From positions 496,001 to 560,000 of the forward strand of contig SCMY01000001.1 of assembly GCA_005502805.1 (NCBI GenBank): a stretch of DNA of 64,000 bases, written 5' to 3'. Under the pieces are notes generated by a model. It had not been told where the DNA came from. It made no database searches and saw only the letters and a program-made list of their open reading frames with translations. This document shows positions 58,974 through 64,000 of this stretch, one piece after another. The position numbers and the translations under genes were made by a program. The stretch comes from Rhizobiales bacterium 2SD. Its GTDB lineage: Bacteria; Pseudomonadota; Alphaproteobacteria; Rhizobiales; Beijerinckiaceae. The number at the start of each line of letters is the position of its first letter. The first letter of the stretch is position 1.

Positions 58974-61900
58974 TCAGCCCTTGCGCCCGTCATTGCCCTC
59001 GAGCTGGGCCTTCAGGGCAAGCAGCTTGGCGAAGGGCGAATCCGGATCGGGCTGGCGCTCGGCCGGCCGTGGCCGCTGCGGTTGCTGGAAGCGCTGCTCC
59101 TTGCCGCCGCGCTCCTCGCGACGCGGACCGCCGCCCGGGCGGCCGCCATCGCGCTTGAACTCCGGCCGCGGACCGCGCTCGGGACGCCCGTCGCGCCCCT
59201 GCGCATTGCGACCAGCGCCCTCCTGCGCCGCCGGCCTGCTACCCTCGCCGCCAGCGGGACGCGGACCGTTCCAGCCGCCCTCGCGCCAGCGATTGCGGTT
59301 TGGCGGACGCTGCCCGGCGGGCTTGCCCTCGCCGCCTTCCGTCGCGGGAGCGGTTTCGGCAGCACCGGCACGACGGTCAGGCCGACGGCCACGCTGGCCC
59401 TGCTCGGGGCGACGCCCGCCCTGATGGCGGTGCGGGCGCCAGACCTCGATCAGCTCAGGCTCGGCCGGCGCAGCCGCTTCGGCAGCGACAGCAGGCTCGG
59501 CCCCCGCAGTCTCGGCTTCGGGCGCAGCCTCCATTGCTGGCTCGTCGCTCGGCAGCGCCAGCGTCGACATCGCATCGGCCGGCACCGGCTCGGCCGGGTT
59601 GGCAGCCTCCTCCTCGGCCGGGGGGGCAGCGATCTCCGCATCGGTCAGGATCGGAGCATCCGGCGCTTCGCCCGCCGGCGCAGTGCCGTCCGCGTTTTCG
59701 GCAACAGCCTCCGTCTCGGCAGAAGGCGCTTCGTTCAGCGCATCAGCCGCCTCGGCGACCGCCGCCACCGGAACCGCCGGCATCGTGGCGGCCGGCTCGG
59801 GCGCGGCGGCCAACGCCACCGTGATCGCCGGGCCCGGACGCTTGACCGACACATAGCCGAGCGAGCGCAGGATCGAGGCGAAGTCCTCGCCGGCGCAGCC
59901 GACGAGCGAGGTCATCGCCCCGGTGGCGACGAAACCGTCCTGGTCGGCAGTACCCGCCGGCGGCTGGCCGAGCGTCACGCCCGGACGATAGGCGATCGCC
60001 GGGCGGATCAGATCGGCGAGGCGCTCGAGGATATCGACGCGCACCGCTCGCTCGCCGCAAACGCGATAGCCGGCCGCGCGATAGAGCCCCTTCGGGACAT
60101 CCTTGTTGGCCGGGAACGAGGTCCGGCCGGAGGAAGCGAGATGCGAGATGTCGTCGAGCCCGGCCGCTTCCGGATTGCCGTGCTTCAGCGCCCAGAGCTG
60201 GGCGGCGAGCGCGCGCGGCGCCGGCTTCAGCAGCGCCGGGACGTAGAGGTGGAAGGCGCCGAAGCGGATGCCGAGCTGGCGCAGACCGGCTCGCCCCTCC
60301 TGGTCCAGCGTCTTCATCTCCTCGGCGACCTTGCTGCGCTCGAGCACGCCGAGCGCCTCGGCCGCCTGATAGGCGATGCCGCGGGCGATGCCGCTGACGC
60401 TCTCGGCGTTCTCCAGGATCTGGAGCGGACCGAGCAGCTTGGTGACGTGATGCTTAAGCCAGGCGCCGAGGCGGGTCTCGATCTGCTCGCGGGCCTGGGC
60501 CGGCAGGTGATCATCGACCATCAGGCGCAGGCGCGGCTCCAGAACCTTCTCGCCAGCGGTCAGGCGTGCGACCGGCTCGCCGATCCAGCGGATCAGCCCG
60601 TCATGCGAGAGCACGAAGGCCTCGTCGCCCGCCAACACGACGCGCGAGGCGCGTGCTTCAAGCTCGCCGCCGAGCGCCTTCAGCGCCGCCGCGTTCAAAG
60701 CTTTCGCTTCCGGACCACCCGCCTTCGGGTCCGCCGTGAAACGGAAGCCTTGCAGCAATCCGACATGCTGACCCTCGACCAGGACATCGCCGGTCGCGGT
60801 GACTTCGGCCTCCAACATCGCATTCTCCCGCAGGCGACGCATCAATACGCTCGTGCGCCGATCGACGAATCGGCTGGCGAGCCGTTCGTGCAAAGCGTCC
60901 GACAGCCTGTCCTCTACAAGACGAGCCACCCCCTGCCAATGCTCAGGATCAGGCAACCAGTCCGGACGATTGGCGACATAGGTCCAGGTTCGGACCTGGG
61001 CAATACGCGCCGAAAGGGTATCGATCTCGCCATCGACGCGGTCCAGCGCCGCCAATTGGCTGGCATACCAGTCCGGATCGAGCCGGCCATAGCGCATCAG
61101 ACGAAGATAGAGCGTCGTCGCCAGTTCGGCATGCTGCATCGGCGCGATCTTGCGATAATCCGGCAGGCCGCAGACCTCCCAGAGCCGCGACACCGCCGGC
61201 TTGCCCTGCGCCAGCCGCGACACGTCATGATCGCGCGCCAGGATCTCCAGCGTCGTCATGTCCTCGGCGATCAGCGCCCGGGTCAGCCCCTGTTCCTGCG
61301 GCTGGACGTTGAGGCTGTCGAGCAAACCGGGAATCGAGCGCAGGTCGAGATCGGAATTGCGCCATTGCACCTGCCTCACCGCTTCGAAGCGATGATCCTC
61401 GATCGCCTCGACCAGCTCCTGCTCGAAAGGCGGGGCGCGCCCGGTCGTGCCGAAGGTGCCGTCGCGCAGATGCCGCCCGGCCCGGCCGGCGATCTGGCCG
61501 AATTCGGCCGGGTGCAGCTTGCGGTAATGGTGGCCATCGAACTTGCTATCGCCAGCGAAGGCGATGTGATCGACATCGAGATTGAGCCCCATGCCGATCG
61601 CATCGGTGGCGACGAGATAATCGACATCGCCCGACTGGTAGATCTCGACCTGGGCATTGCGCGTGCGCGGGCTGAGCGCCCCCAGCACCACTGCGGCCCC
61701 GCCCTTCTGCCGGCGGATCAATTCGGCGATGGCGTAGACCTCCTCGGCCGAGAAGGCGACGATCGCCGAGCGCCGTGGCAGCCGGGTGATCTTGCGGTCG
61801 CCGGCGAAGGAAAGCTTCGACAGGCGCGGGCGCGAGACGACGTTGACGCCGGGAATGAGCTGCTCGACCAGCGGCTTCATCGTGCCGGCGCCGATCAGCA

Positions 61901-62291
61901 TCGTCTCCTCGCGGCCGCGATGGTTGAGCAGACGGTCGGCGAAGACATGGCCGCGGTCGAGATCGGCGGCGAGCTGGATCTCGTCGATGGCGACGAAATC
62001 GACCGCAAGGTCGCGCGGCATCGCCTCGACCGTGCAGACCCAGAAGCTCGGCCGCTCAGGCTTGATCTTCTCCTCGCCGGTGACGAGCGCGACAGCGTGC
62101 GGCCCGACCTTGTCGACGACGCGCTGATAGACCTCGCGCGCCAGAAGACGCAGCGGCAGGCCGATCATGCCGGTCGGATGCGCGACCATCCGCTCGATAG
62201 CGAGATGGGTCTTGCCGGTATTGGTCGGTCCGAGCACCGCCGTGACGCCGCGGGCGCGGAGCGAAGGCGGAAGAGAACGGGGTTGGATCAA
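58974..62291 (-). CDS. Suv3-like DEAD/DEAH-type RNA helicase with low-complexity tail
   Basis: A 1105-aa protein. The helicase core has Walker A VLGPTNTGKTHLA near residue 20, Walker B VAIDEIQLAADLDRG and motif VI QIAGRAGRHLRDG. A Suv3 C-terminal domain follows (VDGEIDTLSARIAQVRTWTY). From about residue 780 on comes an acidic Ala/Pro/Glu-rich stretch and then an Arg/Gly-rich basic tail. The mitochondrial relative Suv3 works in RNA decay. The S4 gene downstream supports an RNA role. The ATG 62291 start places the P-loop normally. Confidence 0.92.
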   Translation of the reverse strand: MIQPRSLPPSLRARGVTAVLGPTNTGKTHLAIERMVAHPTGMIGLPLRLLAREVYQRVVDKVGPHAVALVTGEEKIKPERPSFWVCTVEAMPRDLAVDFVAIDEIQLAADLDRGHVFADRLLNHRGREETMLIGAGTMKPLVEQLIPGVNVVSRPRLSKLSFAGDRKITRLPRRSAIVAFSAEEVYAIAELIRRQKGGAAVVLGALSPRTRNAQVEIYQSGDVDYLVATDAIGMGLNLDVDHIAFAGDSKFDGHHYRKLHPAEFGQIAGRAGRHLRDGTFGTTGRAPPFEQELVEAIEDHRFEAVRQVQWRNSDLDLRSIPGLLDSLNVQPQEQGLTRALIAEDMTTLEILARDHDVSRLAQGKPAVSRLWEVCGLPDYRKIAPMQHAELATTLYLRLMRYGRLDPDWYASQLAALDRVDGEIDTLSARIAQVRTWTYVANRPDWLPDPEHWQGVARLVEDRLSDALHERLASRFVDRRTSVLMRRLRENAMLEAEVTATGDVLVEGQHVGLLQGFRFTADPKAGGPEAKALNAAALKALGGELEARASRVVLAGDEAFVLSHDGLIRWIGEPVARLTAGEKVLEPRLRLMVDDHLPAQAREQIETRLGAWLKHHVTKLLGPLQILENAESVSGIARGIAYQAAEALGVLERSKVAEEMKTLDQEGRAGLRQLGIRFGAFHLYVPALLKPAPRALAAQLWALKHGNPEAAGLDDISHLASSGRTSFPANKDVPKGLYRAAGYRVCGERAVRVDILERLADLIRPAIAYRPGVTLGQPPAGTADQDGFVATGAMTSLVGCAGEDFASILRSLGYVSVKRPGPAITVALAAAPEPAATMPAVPVAAVAEAADALNEAPSAETEAVAENADGTAPAGEAPDAPILTDAEIAAPPAEEEAANPAEPVPADAMSTLALPSDEPAMEAAPEAETAGAEPAVAAEAAAPAEPELIEVWRPHRHQGGRRPEQGQRGRRPDRRAGAAETAPATEGGEGKPAGQRPPNRNRWREGGWNGPRPAGGEGSRPAAQEGAGRNAQGRDGRPERGPRPEFKRDGGRPGGGPRREERGGKEQRFQQPQRPRPAERQPDPDSPFAKLLALKAQLEGNDGRKG

Positions 62292-62452
62292 GACGCTGGA
62301 GCTTTCCTGCAGTCCGGGCGGGGCAAGCCCTACTGGTTCAGGCCGCCTAAAGGCAACCCGATCCGTGAACAGAACGAGTCCGGAACGAAGCGAGGCCGAA
62401 TCGCTGACTCCCGCAGAATCAGGTTTCGTTCACGGCGAGATATCGCGGCAAG

Positions 62453-62481
62453 CGATTCAAAAACCACAAGATTTTGAATCG
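62453..62481. repeat. Perfect inverted repeat with 9-base spacer
   Basis: CGATTCAAAA (62453-62462) and TTTTGAATCG (62472-62481) are exact inverted copies. The element lies about 160 nt upstream of the helicase start and 165 nt upstream of the TetR start. It could be a regulator binding site or a hairpin; its AT-rich core is unusual for the surroundings. Confidence 0.65.
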
Positions 62482-62615
62482 ACCTCATTCTTCATCCTTC
62501 GCCGACTTGCGCGCGCGAGGGCCGCTTTCGCTCATGTAGGTGGTTCTGGCGCCAGAACGAGAGGCCCGCCCGCAAGATCAGCGCCGGCAGCATCGCATCA
62601 CGCCTCGCTTGACCC

Positions 62616-62635
62616 TAATACGTACGTACGTATTA
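62616..62635. promoter_or_regulatory. 20-bp perfect palindrome, probable TetR operator
   Basis: TAATACGTACGTACGTATTA equals its own reverse complement. It ends 9 nt before the TetR ATG at 62645, overlapping the ribosome-binding region and probable -10. The position is ideal for autorepression of the TetR-dehalogenase unit. The internal ACGT repeats could allow binding in more than one register. Confidence 0.8.
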
Positions 62636-62644
62636 ATACTCTCC

Positions 62645-63235
62645 ATGAGCAAGCCATCCCTTCGCCCGAACCTCATCGCCGCCGGCCACGACCTGTTCTG
62701 GCAGAACGGCTACGCCGCCACCGGCGTGCGGGAGATCGTCGCCGCCGCCGGTGCCAGCCCCGGCTCCTTCACCAACCATTTCGCGTCGAAAGAGGAGTTC
62801 GCCGGCGAGGTGCTGGAGCACTACTTCGCCTATGTCTGCGGCCTGGTCGACGAGGCGCTGGCCGATGACGGCCCGCCGCCTGTCGCCCGCCTGCGGCGTT
62901 ATCTCAACCTGATCACCGGCAAGCTCGAGGAAGCCGACTGGGTCCGCGGCTGCATGGTCGGCAATTTCAGCCTGGAGACCGCGCCGACCAGCGAGCCACT
63001 GCGCGAAAAGCTCGTCGACATCTTCGCGCGCTGGCGCCAGCCCTTCGCCGCCTGCATCGCGCAGGGCCAGGCCAATGGCGAGATCACAAGCGCCTTCAGC
63101 GCGGAAGACCTCGCCGAAGTCCTGCTCGCCTCCTGGCAGGGCGCGATGCTGCGCATGAAGGTCGAACGCTCCCCGGCCCCGCTCGACCGCTTCAAGACCA
63201 TCATTTTCCCCCTCCTGTTCGGAAAGGCCTCGTGA
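62645..63235 (+). CDS. TetR-family transcriptional regulator
   Basis: A 196-aa regulator. The N-terminal HTH is in GYAATGVREIVAAAGASPGS then FTNHFASKEEFAGEVLEHYF, and the C-terminal ligand domain resembles the NemR/YcdC-like group. I chose ATG 62645, directly after the palindrome. The stop overlaps the next start by one base (TGATG), so it is coupled to the haloalkane dehalogenase gene and probably senses its substrate or a related electrophile. Confidence 0.92.
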   Translation: MSKPSLRPNLIAAGHDLFWQNGYAATGVREIVAAAGASPGSFTNHFASKEEFAGEVLEHYFAYVCGLVDEALADDGPPPVARLRRYLNLITGKLEEADWVRGCMVGNFSLETAPTSEPLREKLVDIFARWRQPFAACIAQGQANGEITSAFSAEDLAEVLLASWQGAMLRMKVERSPAPLDRFKTIIFPLLFGKAS

Positions 63236-64000
63236 TGACCGAGAAGTCCCAGCAGATGATCGCCGCCACTCGCCATAAGATTCCGGTCCTCGATTCGACC
63301 ATGTCCTATGTCGAGGCGGGTACGCAGGGACCGACCGTGCTGCTGCTGCACGGCAATCCGACCTCCTCCTATATCTGGCGGAACATCATCCCGCGGATCA
63401 CCCCGGTTGCACGCTGCATCGCGCCCGACCTGATCGGCTATGGAAAGTCCGGCAAGCCCGACATCGCCTATCGTTTCGCCGACCAGGTCCGCTATCTCGA
63501 CGCCTTCATCGCGGCGCTCGGGCTCGAACGCCTCGTCATCCTCGCGCAGGACTGGGGCACGGCACTCGCCTTCCACCACGCCTCGCGCCGGCCGCAGAGC
63601 ATGCTCGGCCTCGCCTTTATGGAGTTCATCCGGCCCTTCGCCGATTGGGAGAGCTTCCATCAGCGGCCGCAGGCGCGGGAATTGTTCAAGGCCTTCCGCA
63701 CGCAGGGGCAGGGCGAGAAGCTGATCCTCGACGACAACGTCTTCATCGAGCGCATCCTGCCGGGCTCGGTGCTGCGCCAGATGGCGCCGGAGGAAATGGA
63801 GGCCTATCGCCAGCCCTTCCCGACGCCGGCCTCGCGCCGGCCGATCCTGAGCCTGCCACGCGACTTGCCGATCGCCGACGAGCCGGCCGACGTCTTTGCC
63901 ATCAGCACCACCGATCACGCCGCACTGCAGGCCTCGACCTATCCCAAGCTTCTGTTCTCTGGCGATCCCGGCGCACTGATCTCGCCGGTGCAGGCGCGCG
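63235..64000 (+). CDS. Haloalkane dehalogenase (HLD-II-like), partial at right edge
   Basis: The frame is open from ATG 63235 to the window end (255 codons). It is an alpha/beta hydrolase: LLLHGNPTSSYIWRNIIPRI gives Asn41, a halide-stabilising residue of the family. AQDWGTALAFHHA gives nucleophile Asp106 and halide-binding Trp107. Glu130 in AFMEFIRP sits where the catalytic acid lies in LinB/DhaA-type (HLD-II) enzymes. The catalytic His lies beyond the cut. It hydrolyses carbon-halogen bonds in relatives; this substrate is unknown. Confidence 0.88.
   Translation, partial: MTEKSQQMIAATRHKIPVLDSTMSYVEAGTQGPTVLLLHGNPTSSYIWRNIIPRITPVARCIAPDLIGYGKSGKPDIAYRFADQVRYLDAFIAALGLERLVILAQDWGTALAFHHASRRPQSMLGLAFMEFIRPFADWESFHQRPQARELFKAFRTQGQGEKLILDDNVFIERILPGSVLRQMAPEEMEAYRQPFPTPASRRPILSLPRDLPIADEPADVFAISTTDHAALQASTYPKLLFSGDPGALISPVQAR

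Larger units (their letters stand above)
62292..62644. other. 353-base region between divergent helicase and TetR genes
   Basis: This should hold both promoters. Two palindromic elements are present and are listed separately: an inverted repeat at 62453-62481, and a 20-bp perfect palindrome at 62616-62635. No gene-like frame with a ribosome site was found. Confidence 0.7.

Noticed and set aside
58776..62477. A very long open frame on the plus strand antisense to the helicase
   Set aside because: It covers the helicase gene in the opposite direction, is Arg/Leu/Gly-rich without domains, and has no ribosome site. Such frames are expected opposite GC-rich genes.

Overview
The window is a GC-rich chromosomal segment with tightly packed, often overlapping genes. 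It looks like a member of the Hyphomicrobiales (Rhizobiales, Alphaproteobacteria). Pointers are the xerD / aroK-aroB / CNNM-transporter block, the CarD - 7Fe ferredoxin FdxA - S4 protein - Suv3-like helicase block, an NdvA-type glucan exporter, and many periplasmic-binding-protein ABC transporters with LacI and IclR regulators. A Bosea-like genus is my best guess, from memory and gene content only. No phage, insertion sequence, CRISPR array or rRNA was seen; there is one tRNA.

Bases 1-22,700 are an uptake and catabolism region made of four modules. (1) A sugar ABC transporter (permease cut by the left edge, plus binding protein) diverges from a LacI regulator coupled to a cupin and methylglyoxal synthase; an 18-bp perfect palindrome lies between them. 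pgi and an IclR gene follow. (2) A PotABCD-type transporter operon encloses three genes with the subunit plan of the HcnABC / opine oxidase / D-hydroxyproline dehydrogenase family. (3) A sugar-phosphate isomerase-like protein, a Gfo/Idh/MocA oxidoreductase and a binding-protein-like protein without a signal peptide follow a LacI-type operator. (4) A PLP dehydratase and a DoeB/EutE-like deacylase are bracketed by an inverted pair of about 100-bp palindromic repeats, and next to them lie a polar amino acid ABC transporter and its IclR regulator.

Bases 22,700-42,000 are mainly housekeeping: a Kef/YbaL antiporter, XerD, a PabB-PabC fusion, AroK, AroB, a CNNM/CBS transporter, a TetR-DUF1348 unit with a clear operator, a ChaA-type antiporter, NdvA, MotA, MotB, a VanX-like dipeptidase, a CAP-domain lipoprotein and a large DUF3772/MscS channel.

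Bases 42,300-49,300 hold the most unusual material. An isoquinoline-oxidoreductase-like molybdenum hydroxylase (two subunits) is followed closely by SoxX, SoxY, SoxZ and SoxA paralogues whose SoxY arm lacks the usual GGCGG end, then an esterase; SoxB and SoxCD are absent. After a palindromic repeat comes a ROK-family protein whose sequence motifs run in circularly permuted order.

Bases 49,400-64,000 are mixed: a DUF2938 membrane protein, an amidohydrolase, a spermidine-synthase-like protein, an Asp/Glu racemase, a GNAT enzyme, tRNA-Arg(CCU), an M48 protease, a dienelactone hydrolase, CarD, FdxA, an S4 protein and a Suv3-like helicase. The right edge cuts a haloalkane dehalogenase gene that is coupled to a TetR regulator with a 20-bp perfect palindrome just upstream.
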